Notes: a model not told the origin generated them from the letters alone. Positions 33,147 to 42,878 are shown, counted from the stretch's first letter. The stretch: 64,000 nucleotides of DNA from Lacticaseibacillus nasuensis JCM 17158 (GCF_001434705.1 NZ_AZDJ01000032.1:1-64000), one strand, 5' to 3'. Translations and numbers: made by a program.

Positions 33147-34493
33147 TTAGTAGTCTTGTTTGTGCGCCTTGCGCGACGCCCGCAACTCAGTGCGCTTGGC
33201 GACGCGGCGATTGAACCAGGCCTCTTTTTCCGCGGCCTTTTTGATCTTCTTCTTGTAGCCCGGCTTGCGCTTTTTTTGTTCCTTCTTGACCATGCCGCGA
33301 ATCTTCAGGCTTTGCGGCGTTTGTTGGCCTTGGCGATGCTCGCGGCGATTGCGGTCGACGCCATCCACGAGCTCGCCGTTTTTCAGGCGCTTGGGGATAA
33401 AGTGAATGCCGAGGTGCTCCAGTTCGCCGACTTGCGCCTCTTGGCCCGGCTCGTACAGCGTGATGGCCGTGCCGGCTAACCCGTTGCGGCCAGTCCGGCC
33501 CACGCGGTGCATGAAGAAGTCGGGGTCGCGCGGAATCTCCGCATTGATCACTAGCGAGATGCCTTCAATATCGATGCCGCGCGCCGCCAGGTCGGTGGCC
33601 ACCACGTATTGATACTTGAGGTCCATCACGTCTTTCATCACGCGCTTGCGTTCGCGCGGCGGCACGTCGCCGTGAATCTTGGCGACGCGCAGCCCTTGCG
33701 CCTTGAGGTAAGTGGTGAGGTGGTCGGCGCTGGCCTTCGTGTTGACGAATACCAACGCGAGGAACTGCTCGCCCACCGTCAACAAGCGGTAAATTAACTG
33801 GTTCTTGTCTTGGCCATTCACCGCTACCAACAAGTTGGTGACGGTGGCCGGCACGACATGACTCGGCGCCAGCTCGATCATTTCCGGATTGGCCAGGTAT
33901 TTTTTCAAAAACGGTTGCAGCTTTTGCGGAATAGTCGCGGAAAACACCAGCATCTGCACCTGCTTTGGCAAGGTGGCGGCGATTTGGTCGATGGCGGGTA
34001 AGAACCCCAGGTCCAGCGTCATGTCGGCTTCATCGACGACAAAGGCGTGGGCGGTGTGGCTCGCTAAGGCGCCGGCTTGAATCAAATCGAGGATCCGTCC
34101 CGGCGTGCCAATCACCACGTGCGGCTGTTGGTGCCGCAATTTTTCCACCTGACGGGCCTTGTCGGTGCCGCCGACATAGCGGTGAATCCGCAGGGCCGGT
34201 TCAGCCTCAGCCAGTTGGGTGGCCACCTGATACAGCTGCTCGGCCAGCTCCCGCGACGGCGCGGTGATAATCACCTGCACCGTTTGCTTGGTGACGTCGA
34301 CGTTGTTCAACAATGGCACCATGAAGGCATGGGTCTTGCCGCTACCGGTTTGGCTTTGGCCGACGACGCTTTGGCCGCGCAACACCACTGGAATCACCTG
34401 TTGCTGCACCGGGGTCGGCGTGGTGATGCCAGCGGCGGTCAGGCCTTGCAGGATAAACGGCTGCAAGGCGAATTGACTGAATTGATTACTCAT
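33147..34493 (-). CDS. cshB: DEAD-box RNA helicase CshB
   Basis: A 448-residue ATP-dependent RNA helicase. The Q motif region is FALQPFILQGLTAAGI, Walker A is GQSQTGSGKTHAF, motif II is FVVDEADMTLDLGF (DEAD), motif III is VFSATIP, and motif VI is HRVGRTGRNG. The C-terminal 60 residues are Lys/Arg-rich (KKEQKKRKPGYKKKIKKAA) and probably bind RNA. CshB-type helicases aid cold adaptation and ribosome assembly. ATG 34493 follows AAAGGA, and the gene overlaps nrnA by 8 nt. Confidence 0.92.
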   Translation of the reverse strand: MSNQFSQFALQPFILQGLTAAGITTPTPVQQQVIPVVLRGQSVVGQSQTGSGKTHAFMVPLLNNVDVTKQTVQVIITAPSRELAEQLYQVATQLAEAEPALRIHRYVGGTDKARQVEKLRHQQPHVVIGTPGRILDLIQAGALASHTAHAFVVDEADMTLDLGFLPAIDQIAATLPKQVQMLVFSATIPQKLQPFLKKYLANPEMIELAPSHVVPATVTNLLVAVNGQDKNQLIYRLLTVGEQFLALVFVNTKASADHLTTYLKAQGLRVAKIHGDVPPRERKRVMKDVMDLKYQYVVATDLAARGIDIEGISLVINAEIPRDPDFFMHRVGRTGRNGLAGTAITLYEPGQEAQVGELEHLGIHFIPKRLKNGELVDGVDRNRREHRQGQQTPQSLKIRGMVKKEQKKRKPGYKKKIKKAAEKEAWFNRRVAKRTELRASRKAHKQDY

Positions 34494-35445
34494 GTTGGGT
34501 TCCTTTAGCGACAATGGCCGCGAGTTCTGCAGTGATCTGATCGATTTCGGCGCGGTCTTGCGCCTTGGCGCCGGCGGCTAGCGGATGTCCGCCGCCTTGA
34601 TGCGCCTTGGCCAATTCGTTAATGATTGGCCCCTTGGAGCGCAGGTTGACGCGATATGGCGCGTCGGCTTGCTCGACGAAAATTGCCCAGGCAACGACAT
34701 TGCCCAGCCGGCCCGGCGTCCCCACGGCGGCGTGCACGGAACCGGCATCCAAACCAAGCTCCTGCACGACGGCCAGCGGAATCTCGACGGTGGCGGCACC
34801 GGCAGGCGTGATGTGCAGGTGATCGAAGACATACCCCTGCAGGCGGCCTTGCGCCAAGGTGATTTGGTTCATCCGGTTATTCAACGCCGTCGGGTCAAAA
34901 TCGTACCGAATCAATTCGGCCGCAACCTGGAGCGTGTGCGGACTGGTGTTGTCGTACAAGAACCGCCCGGTGTCACCCACGATACCCGCATACAAGAACC
35001 GCGCGGCTTCAGCTGTCAGCTGCAACTGACCATTGCTCGCCGCCACCAAATCGGCAATCAGCTCGCTGGTCGAACTGGCCTCAGGCACCACCCAATTCAA
35101 CTCGCCATATGGGTCGTCGTTGGGGTGGTGGTCGATTTTGATCAACCCGGCGCCGGTGGCAAACCGCGCATCGGAGACCCGCGGCGTGTCGGCGGTATCA
35201 ACAGCAATCACCAGCGCCGAACGATAGGTGTCGTCGGGAATGGTTTGCATGGTGGCCAACCAACTTAAGTTTTCCGGGTCGGAGCCAACCACATAGACGG
35301 TCTTGGTCGGGTAGCTGGTGCGCAACACAGCCGCCAGTCCACCTTGGGCACCTAAGGCATCCGGATCGGGATTGACGTGGCGGTGAATGATGATGGTATC
35401 TGCGGCTTGAATCCGGGCAAGAATCTGAGCTTGTATGTCGAGCAT
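34486..35445 (-). CDS. nrnA: NrnA: oligoribonuclease / pAp phosphatase (DHH family)
   Basis: A 319-residue DHH/DHHA1 phosphoesterase. The DHH domain shows IIHRHVNPDPDALGAQGGL (about 19-37), AVDTADTPR, and KIDHHPNDDPYG near 100. The DHHA1 domain has GGHPLAAGAK near 286. NrnA degrades 2-5 nt RNA oligomers and pAp, finishing RNA turnover. It is placed between ytoI (1-nt gap) and cshB (8-nt overlap), forming an RNA-turnover unit. Confidence 0.92.
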   Translation of the reverse strand: MLDIQAQILARIQAADTIIIHRHVNPDPDALGAQGGLAAVLRTSYPTKTVYVVGSDPENLSWLATMQTIPDDTYRSALVIAVDTADTPRVSDARFATGAGLIKIDHHPNDDPYGELNWVVPEASSTSELIADLVAASNGQLQLTAEAARFLYAGIVGDTGRFLYDNTSPHTLQVAAELIRYDFDPTALNNRMNQITLAQGRLQGYVFDHLHITPAGAATVEIPLAVVQELGLDAGSVHAAVGTPGRLGNVVAWAIFVEQADAPYRVNLRSKGPIINELAKAHQGGGHPLAAGAKAQDRAEIDQITAELAAIVAKGTQHE

Positions 35446-35446
35446 G

Positions 35447-36763
35447 TTAAGTCCTTTCTAGAATCTGGCAGGTCACGATGGCCTTGGCCACGGCCAGCCC
35501 ATCGGTGGTGAGGGTAACGTCAAGCGTCGCTTCGCTGCGCGTCAGTTGCAGCGGCACCACGGTGATGGTCACCGTCGCCTCGACTTGAATCGGGCGAAAC
35601 GACCGCAACGTCAAATCGCCGACCAGCACATTGCGCCGGCCGTGCAGGTTCAAAAAGCCGGTAACGCTGCCGTTCACCGCTTCGCTGAGCACCCCCACCG
35701 ACACGGCGCCGAGCTTGTTGATCATCATCGGCGTCGTGTCCAAGGTGTACACGGCACGCGCTTCGGTGGTCGCCGGGTCGAGTTGTAACTGGGCGCCGAT
35801 GGAATCGGCGATGGTCGAGCCGACGCCTTGCGCGTTTAATTCGCTCAGGCAGGCAAACACGTTTTTCCGCGTGACAATCCCGACCAGTTGCCAATCGTCG
35901 TCGACCACCGGCAACACGGCTAGGCCATTGCCTTGCATGGTGTGGCCGACGGTGGTGACGTTCAGGTACGGCTTGACGGTTTGCGGATCTTTTTGCATGA
36001 TGCGCTCCAAGGTCGTGGTCGGTTTCTTACCGGCAACTTGGCGCGGCGTCACCATTCCCACTAAGCGGCCGGTGGCGGTGACGATGGGCAGCGCAAAATC
36101 GTTATGCTCGCCGCGCAAGGCCGTAAAGTCCGCCACGGTGGCAGACGGCTGGGCGCTGATGGTGTCGGCTAGTGGCGTGTAAATCGCGGCGACGGTGATG
36201 ATGTCTTGGCGAATCGCCTGGTCGGACAGCGCCCGGTTGATCATCGTGGCCACGGTGAAGGTGTCGTAGCTCGTTTGCAGCACCGGCAGCCCCGCCTGGT
36301 TGGCTTGGGCAATCACGGCGTCGCTGGTCATGAAGCCCCCGGTGATCAACACCGCGGCCCCATTTTGCACCGCCAGCGCCTGGGCGTCTTCGCGGTTGCC
36401 GATGATGACCAGGGAATTCGGCGTGATGTAGCGCAGCATCTCATCCGGCGTCATCGCCCCGATGACAAACTTGTCCAGGTGCTTGGCCAACCCGGCCGAG
36501 CCGCCTAACACCCGCGCGTCGATCAGCTTGACCAGCGCGCGAAAGGTGAGCGTTTCGATGTTATTGGTCGGCTTCTGCTCGATGCGAATCGTGCCGACGC
36601 GTTCAATCGTCGACACCAGCCCAGTCGTTTCGGCCTCTTTGATGGCCCGATAAGCCGTGCCTTCGCTGACCTGCTGGTGCTTGGCGATTGACCGCACCGA
36701 AATCTTAGCGCCGACGGGTAAGCCGGCGATGTAATGAAGAATCTGTTCGTGTTTGGTTGCCAT
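35447..36763 (-). CDS. ytoI: YtoI-like HTH/DRTGG/CBS/hotdog regulator
   Basis: A 438-residue multidomain protein. An N-terminal winged helix (residues 1-70, with ISVRSIAKHQQVSEGTAYRA) precedes a DRTGG domain (about 80-185), two CBS domains (about 190-310, LVGMVTPRQVAG and QLVGIVTRKNVFA), and a C-terminal hotdog domain. This is the YtoI architecture. CBS domains bind adenine nucleotides, and the ligand and target genes here are unknown. It is the first gene of the ytoI-nrnA-cshB unit, with an extended -10 at 36797. Confidence 0.87.
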   Translation of the reverse strand: MATKHEQILHYIAGLPVGAKISVRSIAKHQQVSEGTAYRAIKEAETTGLVSTIERVGTIRIEQKPTNNIETLTFRALVKLIDARVLGGSAGLAKHLDKFVIGAMTPDEMLRYITPNSLVIIGNREDAQALAVQNGAAVLITGGFMTSDAVIAQANQAGLPVLQTSYDTFTVATMINRALSDQAIRQDIITVAAIYTPLADTISAQPSATVADFTALRGEHNDFALPIVTATGRLVGMVTPRQVAGKKPTTTLERIMQKDPQTVKPYLNVTTVGHTMQGNGLAVLPVVDDDWQLVGIVTRKNVFACLSELNAQGVGSTIADSIGAQLQLDPATTEARAVYTLDTTPMMINKLGAVSVGVLSEAVNGSVTGFLNLHGRRNVLVGDLTLRSFRPIQVEATVTITVVPLQLTRSEATLDVTLTTDGLAVAKAIVTCQILERT

Positions 36764-36796
36764 GCCGCCACCGCCTTGTAAGAGTCAATTTTGTTC

Positions 36797-36805
36797 AGTA
36801 TACCA
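36797..36805 (-). promoter_or_regulatory. Extended -10 promoter of ytoI-nrnA-cshB
   Basis: The minus strand reads TGGTATACT 34 bp upstream of the ytoI ATG. No -35 at the right spacing is visible. It separates the ytoI unit from dinB. Confidence 0.55.
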
Positions 36806-36824
36806 CATGGGCCGCTGCCGCCTG

Positions 36825-37928
36825 TCACACCGGCAGGTCGACGTTTTCAAAACTCGCCGGCGCGAGATTCGTCACCGTGATGCCTAACAGGCGCAACTTG
36901 AGCTCCGCCGGTGCCACCTGCCGCCACAGCGCCACCGCTGCGGCGTTGATGGCCGGCGCGCTGGCGACGTATTGCGGCAGCGTGACCCGGCGCGTTAGGG
37001 TTTCAAACTCGGTATTGCGCACCTTCAACACCACCGTTTTTCCGTGGAGCTGGTGCTTGGCCAACGCCGCGGCCACCATGTCCGCCAGGCGGGCAAGTTC
37101 CGCGACAACCTGCGCATCGGTGGTTTTCGGCGTGCGGTAGGTGCGCTCCTTGCCCAGCGACTTGGCGCGCCGCACCTGCACCGGGCGGTTATCGATCCCG
37201 CGGGCATGCTCGTACAGCCCCAGACCCATCTTGCCAAATTCCTGCACAAGCGTCGCCTGGGATAAAGCGCGCAGGTCGGCCCCGGTGGCCACGCCCAGCG
37301 CGGTCAAGCGCGGTAGCGTCTTTTTCCCCACCCCGCGAAAGGCCTCGATTGGCAGTCGGTCCAAAAACGCCAAGGCCTGCTCGGGCATGACGACGGTGCG
37401 CCCGTTTGGCTTGTTGTACTCCGAGGCTTCCTTGGCCAAAAACTTGTTGTAAGACAGGCCAAAGGAACAGGTAAGTTGCGTGGTCGCCATGATTTGGCGC
37501 TGAAGCCACAAGGCCAAGTCGATGGTCGTTGGGAATTCCTGGTTGGCCGTGACGTCGAGGTAGGCTTCGTCTAACGCCACCGGCTCAATTAAGTCGGTGA
37601 CCTGGTGAAACAAGGCGTGAACCTGATCCGACACGGCGCGATACTTCGTGAAGTCCGGGGGCTGGAAGGTCAATAGGCGCCGCGGTACCAGGCGCAAGGC
37701 CTCTTGTGCCGGCATCGCGGAATGCACGCCGTATTGCCGCGCGACGTAATTGGCGGTTGTGACCACGCCCTTGCCGCCGGTTTGGCGCGGGTCATAGGCC
37801 ACCACCAGCGCGCTCCGCTTGAGCTGCGGCGCGTCGCGTTCTTCAATCGACGCGTAAAATGCGTCCATGTCGACGTGCAAAATGCGCCGGTGCGTATCGT
37901 TGCGCAACGGCAACTCAAACAGCGCCAC
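36825..37928 (-). CDS. dinB: DNA polymerase IV
   Basis: A 367-residue Y-family polymerase for translesion synthesis. Catalytic motifs are ILHVDMDAFYASIEERD near the N-terminus, VALDEAYLDVT near 104, the conserved SYNKFLAKEASEYNKP and the helix-hairpin-helix FRGVGKKTLPRLTALG. The start is GTG at 37928 with AAAGGAGG, 15 codons inside the longest frame. No LexA-type GAAC-N4-GTTC box is seen in the 60 bp upstream. It follows zwf with a hairpin between. Confidence 0.92.
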   Translation of the reverse strand: MALFELPLRNDTHRRILHVDMDAFYASIEERDAPQLKRSALVVAYDPRQTGGKGVVTTANYVARQYGVHSAMPAQEALRLVPRRLLTFQPPDFTKYRAVSDQVHALFHQVTDLIEPVALDEAYLDVTANQEFPTTIDLALWLQRQIMATTQLTCSFGLSYNKFLAKEASEYNKPNGRTVVMPEQALAFLDRLPIEAFRGVGKKTLPRLTALGVATGADLRALSQATLVQEFGKMGLGLYEHARGIDNRPVQVRRAKSLGKERTYRTPKTTDAQVVAELARLADMVAAALAKHQLHGKTVVLKVRNTEFETLTRRVTLPQYVASAPAINAAAVALWRQVAPAELKLRLLGITVTNLAPASFENVDLPV

Positions 37929-37953
37929 GAAGCTCCCTCCTTTCCACACAGAA

Positions 37954-37984
37954 GGCGAGCCAGTCATCATCAAGCTGGCTCGCC
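37954..37984 (-). terminator. Hairpin between zwf and dinB
   Basis: GGCGAGCCAG (37954-37963) pairs perfectly with CTGGCTCGCC (37975-37984) around an 11-nt loop. The downstream minus-strand sequence TTCTGTGTGG is poor in T, so termination may be partial, allowing read-through into dinB. Confidence 0.55.
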
Positions 37985-37988
37985 CATA

Positions 37989-39470
37989 TTAATCTGCCAA
38001 CCGAATATGAGTCGGTTGCCAGAACCACTGATGGCCATCCTTGGCCAGTAACTCGAAGGCCTCACTGGGCCCCATCGACCCCGCCGGATACGTCGGCATG
38101 GTCGGGTCATCCGCCCAGCCGGCGGCGATGGCGTCGACGAAGTGCCACGCCGCGGCCACTTCCTGCCAGCGGGTAAAGTCGGTTTCATCCCCGGCCAATG
38201 CCGAGCCGATGAGCCGCTCGTAGGCCTCAGGGGCATTAGCCGCCGCGTGTGGGTCGTGGCGGTACTTCAATTCCTCGGGCATCAGCGCCGTGGTGGTGCC
38301 GAGCTGCTTGCCGTTGATGAACAGCGAATAGCCTTGGTGCGGCTCCAGGTACAGCGTCAAATTCGTCGGCGCCGCGCCGGCAAACAAGCCACTGGTCGTC
38401 GGCTTAAACGTCACCGTCACCTGGGTCGACTTGCGCCGTAACCGTTTGCCCGTGCGGACGTAAATCGGCACCCCGGCAAAACTCGGCGAGTCGACCCCAA
38501 GCTTGCCGGCAACAAACGTATCGGTCAGCGAATCGGCAGCGACGCCGGTTTCCTCGCGGTAACCGTTAATGCGCGTGCCGTTGATTGTCGCGGCGGCGTA
38601 TTGGCCGCGGACAAAATTGGCCGCGGCTTCAGCCGGCGTGTAGACGTGCAACGCCTCAAAAGCCGCGCTTTTGACCTCGTGAATCGCCGCCGCAGTTTTG
38701 GCTGCGGGTTCGGCCATGGTCAGGTAGGCCACCAGCTGCATGATGTGATTTTGCACCATGTCGCGCAAGGCGCCGGCGCCTTCGTAATACCCCGCGCGCT
38801 CCTCGACGCCCACCGCCTCGGCCAGCGTGATTTGGATGTCTTGAATGTAATCCTTGTTCCATACCGCCTTGAACAGCGGGTTGGCAAAGCGCAACGCCAA
38901 GATAGCCTGCACCATTTCCTTGCCGAGGTAGTGGTCGATGCGATAAATTTGGTGCTCATCAAACGTCGCGGTGATCGAGTCGTTCAGTTCCTTGGCCGAG
39001 GCGTAATCGTGGCCGAAGGGCTTTTCGATGACCAGGCGGTTGAAGCCGGTGCTGGTCAACAACGCCTCGGACTTCAGGTGCGTGGCGATCGTGGCGAAAA
39101 AGCTGGGCGCCATCGCCATGTAATACAGCCGGTTACCGCCAACGGCATACTGGTCGTCGAGCTTAGCCGCCAAGTCCTTCAGCGTCGTGTAATGCGCCGC
39201 GTCGGTGACATCATGGGATTGGTAATAAAAATGGCTGGCAAACGCCGCCACCTGGCCAGCCGTTGCGCCCGGTTCGTCTTCGACGGCAGCGCTGACAATT
39301 TCGCGATAATAGGCGTCACTCCAAGGCCGCCGCGCCGTACCAATCACAGCAAAGTGCTGGCACAACTGGCCGCGCCGAAACAGTCCAAACATGGCCGGGT
39401 ACAGCTTGCGCCGGGCCAAGTCCCCCGACCCGCCGAACAAAATAATTACCGCATGGGTTTCTTCAGTCAT
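37989..39470 (-). CDS. zwf: Glucose-6-phosphate 1-dehydrogenase
   Basis: A 493-residue enzyme that oxidises glucose-6-phosphate with NADP+ to 6-phosphogluconolactone, the entry to the pentose-phosphate or phosphoketolase route. NADP-binding is GGSGDLARRKLYPAM at about 13-27. The active-site segment RIDHYLGKEMVQ lies near 178, with the catalytic His and the substrate Lys. GGAGGC precedes the ATG. It starts only 10 nt after the MntR-like gene, so both share a transcript. Confidence 0.94.
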   Translation of the reverse strand: MTEETHAVIILFGGSGDLARRKLYPAMFGLFRRGQLCQHFAVIGTARRPWSDAYYREIVSAAVEDEPGATAGQVAAFASHFYYQSHDVTDAAHYTTLKDLAAKLDDQYAVGGNRLYYMAMAPSFFATIATHLKSEALLTSTGFNRLVIEKPFGHDYASAKELNDSITATFDEHQIYRIDHYLGKEMVQAILALRFANPLFKAVWNKDYIQDIQITLAEAVGVEERAGYYEGAGALRDMVQNHIMQLVAYLTMAEPAAKTAAAIHEVKSAAFEALHVYTPAEAAANFVRGQYAAATINGTRINGYREETGVAADSLTDTFVAGKLGVDSPSFAGVPIYVRTGKRLRRKSTQVTVTFKPTTSGLFAGAAPTNLTLYLEPHQGYSLFINGKQLGTTTALMPEELKYRHDPHAAANAPEAYERLIGSALAGDETDFTRWQEVAAAWHFVDAIAAGWADDPTMPTYPAGSMGPSEAFELLAKDGHQWFWQPTHIRLAD

Positions 39471-39480
39471 GTGTGCCTCC

Positions 39481-40131
39481 CTAAAGTTGAACGAAAATGT
39501 GATCGGCGCGCGGCAGGTCGATGTCGACCTGCTCCCCGGAGCGGGCCAGCATCAGCGTGATTTTCTCCGCGTTGGTGGCGACGACGGTGAAGTGCTCGCC
39601 GACGTGGACGCCCAGCGCAAAGATATAGTCGATCACCGCCGCCTCGTCGACGACCCGCTCGATGTGGCCCTTGTCGCCGACCTTCAAGCTGGCCAGCCGC
39701 ACGCGACTTTGCGGCAGATAGTGGCCGTCTTCGTCGGGAATCACCCCACCGTGCGGGCAGTACAGCGGATTACCGAGCATGCGCGCCAAGCGGTCGGCCA
39801 TGTCTGGCGTCGTCGCGTGCTCCAGCATTTCGGCTTCTTGGTGAATCGCGTCGACGGGATAGCCCAGCGAGTTCACCAGGAACACTTCCCACAGCCGGTG
39901 GTTGCGCACCAACAGCGCCGCGGCCTTCAACCCGGTGGCGGTGAGTTTGATGCCTTGGTAAGGCGTGTGGGTGACATAGTCTTGCTCCACGAGTTTGGTG
40001 ACCATTTCGCTGACCGATGCCGCGCTGACGTTGAGCCCCGCCACGATTTGTTTGTTGCTGATCAGTGCCGTATCGCCACCGATTTCAAAAATCATTTTTA
40101 AATAATCTTCTTTATTTGGGGTCATAGGCAT
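39481..40131 (-). CDS. mntR: DtxR/MntR family metal-dependent regulator
   Basis: A 216-residue metalloregulator. The winged helix is at residues 5-65 (NKEDYLKMIFEIGGDTALIS and LNVSAASVSEMVTKLVEQ). The dimerisation/metal domain with EAEMLEHATTPDMADRL and CPHGGVIPDEDG spans about 80-140, and a C-terminal SH3-like FeoA domain follows. The CPHG motif and FeoA domain fit ScaR/SloR-type manganese or iron repressors. The metal is inferred. It starts at ATG 40131 with GAGGA. No transporter gene is nearby, so the targets lie elsewhere. Confidence 0.87.
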   Translation of the reverse strand: MPMTPNKEDYLKMIFEIGGDTALISNKQIVAGLNVSAASVSEMVTKLVEQDYVTHTPYQGIKLTATGLKAAALLVRNHRLWEVFLVNSLGYPVDAIHQEAEMLEHATTPDMADRLARMLGNPLYCPHGGVIPDEDGHYLPQSRVRLASLKVGDKGHIERVVDEAAVIDYIFALGVHVGEHFTVVATNAEKITLMLARSGEQVDIDLPRADHIFVQL

Positions 40132-40185
40132 TCTTACTTTTTCCTCGCATTCATACTCCTATTATGCACGAAACGGCGTAAAAAA

Positions 40186-40207
40186 ACACGCCCTTTCACA
40201 GGCGTGT
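40186..40207 (-). terminator. Terminator of adhE
   Basis: ACACGCC (40186-40192) pairs with GGCGTGT (40201-40207) around an 8-nt loop and is followed on the minus strand by TTTTTTT. Confidence 0.8.
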
Positions 40208-40216
40208 GGGTGGGGC

Positions 40217-42829
40217 TTAGCGAACGTTGGCGCTACTTGCGGGGCCTTCGTATTCGTCGAGCACCATTTGCTTCATATCGGCAATCAAAGGCTCTACCGG
40301 GTTAGTCACCGTGCAGTTGTCCTCGTAGGCCAGCTCGGCGATGCGATCGGCGTTGTTCACGACGTCGGCCTTGCTGATGCCTTGACCCTTCAGACTCAAG
40401 TCGACGTTGACTTGGCCAGCCAGCTCGATGATGGCTTGCACATAGGCTTCGACCAGCTCTTCGGTGGTGTTGCCTGGCAGGCCGATGTAACGGGCAATCG
40501 TGGCGTAGTCTTCGGCGGCGTGGTGGTAACCATACTTTGCCCAAATGGCGCGCTTGTGCGGCGTCATCGCGTTATAGCGAATCACGTGCGGCATCGTGAT
40601 GGCGATGCAGCGGCCGTGCGGCAGGTGGAAAGTTTGGCCCAACTTGTGCGCGATGCTGTGGTTGATCCCCAGCAAGGCGTTGGCAAACGCCATGCCGGCA
40701 ATCGTCGAGGCGTCGTGCATCCGCGCCTTGGCCTCCAAGTCGCCGTTATAGCTGTCGACGAGGTGGTCAAACACAGACTTGATGGCCTGCAGGGACAAGC
40801 CGCGCGTGTAATCGGAGGCCATGGTCGAGACGTAACTTTCCGTCGCGTGGCACAGCACGTCCAAACCAGTATCGGCAACCACCTTTGGCGGCACACTTTC
40901 GATGAACTGGCTGTCCACTAGCGCGACGTCAGGCGTCAGCGCATAGTCAGCCAACGGGTACTTGATGCCCGTTTCCGAATCGGTGATGACGGCAAATGGC
41001 GTCACTTCCGAGCCGGTCCCAGACGTGGTCGGGATGCACACGAGCTTAGTTTTGTTCAGCTTCGGGAACTTGTAGGTCCGCTTACGGATATCCAAGAACT
41101 TCTGCTTGGCGCCGAAGAAGTCGCCATCGGCATCGTAGAACAACCACATCCCCTTGGCCGCGTCCATGACCGAGCCGCCGCCGATAGCCACGATGGTATC
41201 CGGCTTGAAGGCGCGCATCCGCGCGGTACCGGCATACACCGTGTCGGTACTTGGGTCGGGTTCAACATCGGTGAAGGTTTGGATCTGCACCGGATTGTCC
41301 CGCTTGGCCAACACGTCTTCGACAATCTTCACGTAGCCGAGCTTGTCCATGCCGGCATCCCCGACGATGAAGACGCGCTCAAGGCCTTCCATCGTTTCCA
41401 GGTAGTTCACCGAGTTTTTTTCAAAATAAATCTTCGGTGGCAGTTTCACCCATTGCATGTTGTTGCGGCGCTTGGCCAAGGTTTTGATATTCAGCAAGTC
41501 GATCGTCCCCACATTATGCGAAATGGAGTTGCCACCATAGGAGCCGCACCCAAGCGTGAGGCTCGGAATCATGTTGTTGTACAGATCCCCGATGCCACCC
41601 ATCGTCGACGGCGAGTTGACCAGGATCCGGCAGGCACTCATGCGATCGGCGTAGTCCAGCGCCAAGTCGTCGTTCTTGGTGTGAATCACCGCCGTGTGAC
41701 CGCGGCCGCCGACGTTGAGCATGCCTTCTGCCAAATCGAAGCCTTCTGCATGCCCGGCTGCTTTCACCATGGCCAGCACCGGGCTGAGTTTTTCACGCGA
41801 CAGTGGGAATTTCGGCCCGACGCCTTTCAGCTCGGCAACGAGGATTGGTGTTTCCTTCGGGACGTCGATGCCGGCCCACTGGGCGATTTGCCAAGCGCTT
41901 TGACCAACGATCTTCGGATTCACAGCCTGCTTGTCGAGGTCGATCACCGTTTCTTCAAAATGCTTGAGGTCCTTTTGCTTGACGAAGTATGCGCCTTGCG
42001 CCTGCATCTCGCGCTTGACGTCGGCGTAAATCGGCTCGTCGACGATAATGCCCTGCTCGGAGGCGCACACCATGCCGTTGTCGAAGCTCTTGCTCAAGAT
42101 GACGTCGTTGACGGCCTGCTTGATGTCCGCGGTGGCCTCGATGTAAGCCGGCACGTTCCCGGCCCCAACGCCTAACGCCGGCTTGCCGGAACTATAGGCG
42201 GATTTCACCATGCCCGGGCCGCCAGTCGCCAGAATCGTCGCGACGCCTGGGTGGTTCATCAACGCCGTGGTGGCCGCCATGCTTGGCACCGGCACGTATT
42301 GCAACGCCCCTTCCGGCAGCCCCGCCTGCTTGGCGTAGTCACGCATCACCTCAAGGGCACGAGCGGAACTCTTTTGCGCCAGCGGGTGGAAAGCAAAAAT
42401 AATTGGATTGCGCGTCTTGATGGCAATCTCGGCTTTAAACATGGTGGTCGACGTCGGGTTGGTCACCGGCGTTACCCCGGCAATGACCCCGATTGGTTCG
42501 GCAATCGAGATCAAGTTCTTTTGCTTGTCCTCGGCAATCACGCCCACCGTCTTGTCGTCCTTGATGGTGTTCCAGATTTCCTCGGTGGCAAACATGTTCT
42601 TGATTGCCTTGTCTTCATAAACGCCGCGCTTGGTTTCTTCCACCGCGAGTTTGGCCAACTCCATATGGTGATCGAGCCCGGCGATGGCCATTTGGTGCAC
42701 GATGTTGTCGACCTTCGCTTGATCGAAGCCCTTCATTTCGGCCAGCGCCGCTTGGGCGTTGGCGACCAATTCGTCAATCATTGCGTCCACTGTTGCCTGC
42801 GTATCCACCGTTGCTTTATCCTTCAGCAT
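40217..42829 (-). CDS. adhE: Bifunctional acetaldehyde-CoA/alcohol dehydrogenase AdhE
   Basis: An 870-residue two-domain enzyme reducing acetyl-CoA to ethanol with two NADH, and forming spirosomes in relatives. Residues 1 to about 440 are the aldehyde dehydrogenase (thiol in NGMVCASEQ near 245). The remainder is an iron-dependent alcohol dehydrogenase with GGGSVMDAAKGM, SEVTPFAVITD and NHSIAHKLGQTFHLPHG. ATG 42829 follows GGAGGG, and a second upstream ATG lacks a site. The promoter carries Rex operators, so expression should follow the NADH/NAD+ ratio. Confidence 0.95.
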   Translation of the reverse strand: MLKDKATVDTQATVDAMIDELVANAQAALAEMKGFDQAKVDNIVHQMAIAGLDHHMELAKLAVEETKRGVYEDKAIKNMFATEEIWNTIKDDKTVGVIAEDKQKNLISIAEPIGVIAGVTPVTNPTSTTMFKAEIAIKTRNPIIFAFHPLAQKSSARALEVMRDYAKQAGLPEGALQYVPVPSMAATTALMNHPGVATILATGGPGMVKSAYSSGKPALGVGAGNVPAYIEATADIKQAVNDVILSKSFDNGMVCASEQGIIVDEPIYADVKREMQAQGAYFVKQKDLKHFEETVIDLDKQAVNPKIVGQSAWQIAQWAGIDVPKETPILVAELKGVGPKFPLSREKLSPVLAMVKAAGHAEGFDLAEGMLNVGGRGHTAVIHTKNDDLALDYADRMSACRILVNSPSTMGGIGDLYNNMIPSLTLGCGSYGGNSISHNVGTIDLLNIKTLAKRRNNMQWVKLPPKIYFEKNSVNYLETMEGLERVFIVGDAGMDKLGYVKIVEDVLAKRDNPVQIQTFTDVEPDPSTDTVYAGTARMRAFKPDTIVAIGGGSVMDAAKGMWLFYDADGDFFGAKQKFLDIRKRTYKFPKLNKTKLVCIPTTSGTGSEVTPFAVITDSETGIKYPLADYALTPDVALVDSQFIESVPPKVVADTGLDVLCHATESYVSTMASDYTRGLSLQAIKSVFDHLVDSYNGDLEAKARMHDASTIAGMAFANALLGINHSIAHKLGQTFHLPHGRCIAITMPHVIRYNAMTPHKRAIWAKYGYHHAAEDYATIARYIGLPGNTTEELVEAYVQAIIELAGQVNVDLSLKGQGISKADVVNNADRIAELAYEDNCTVTNPVEPLIADMKQMVLDEYEGPASSANVR

Positions 42830-42878
42830 ATCTTTGCCCTCCACGAGTCACGATTTCGTTACGCTTTTCACAAGACAT

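Noticed and set aside
37929-37988. LexA box upstream of dinB
   Set aside because: No GAAC-N4-GTTC or close relative is found; only a hairpin and ribosome site are present.
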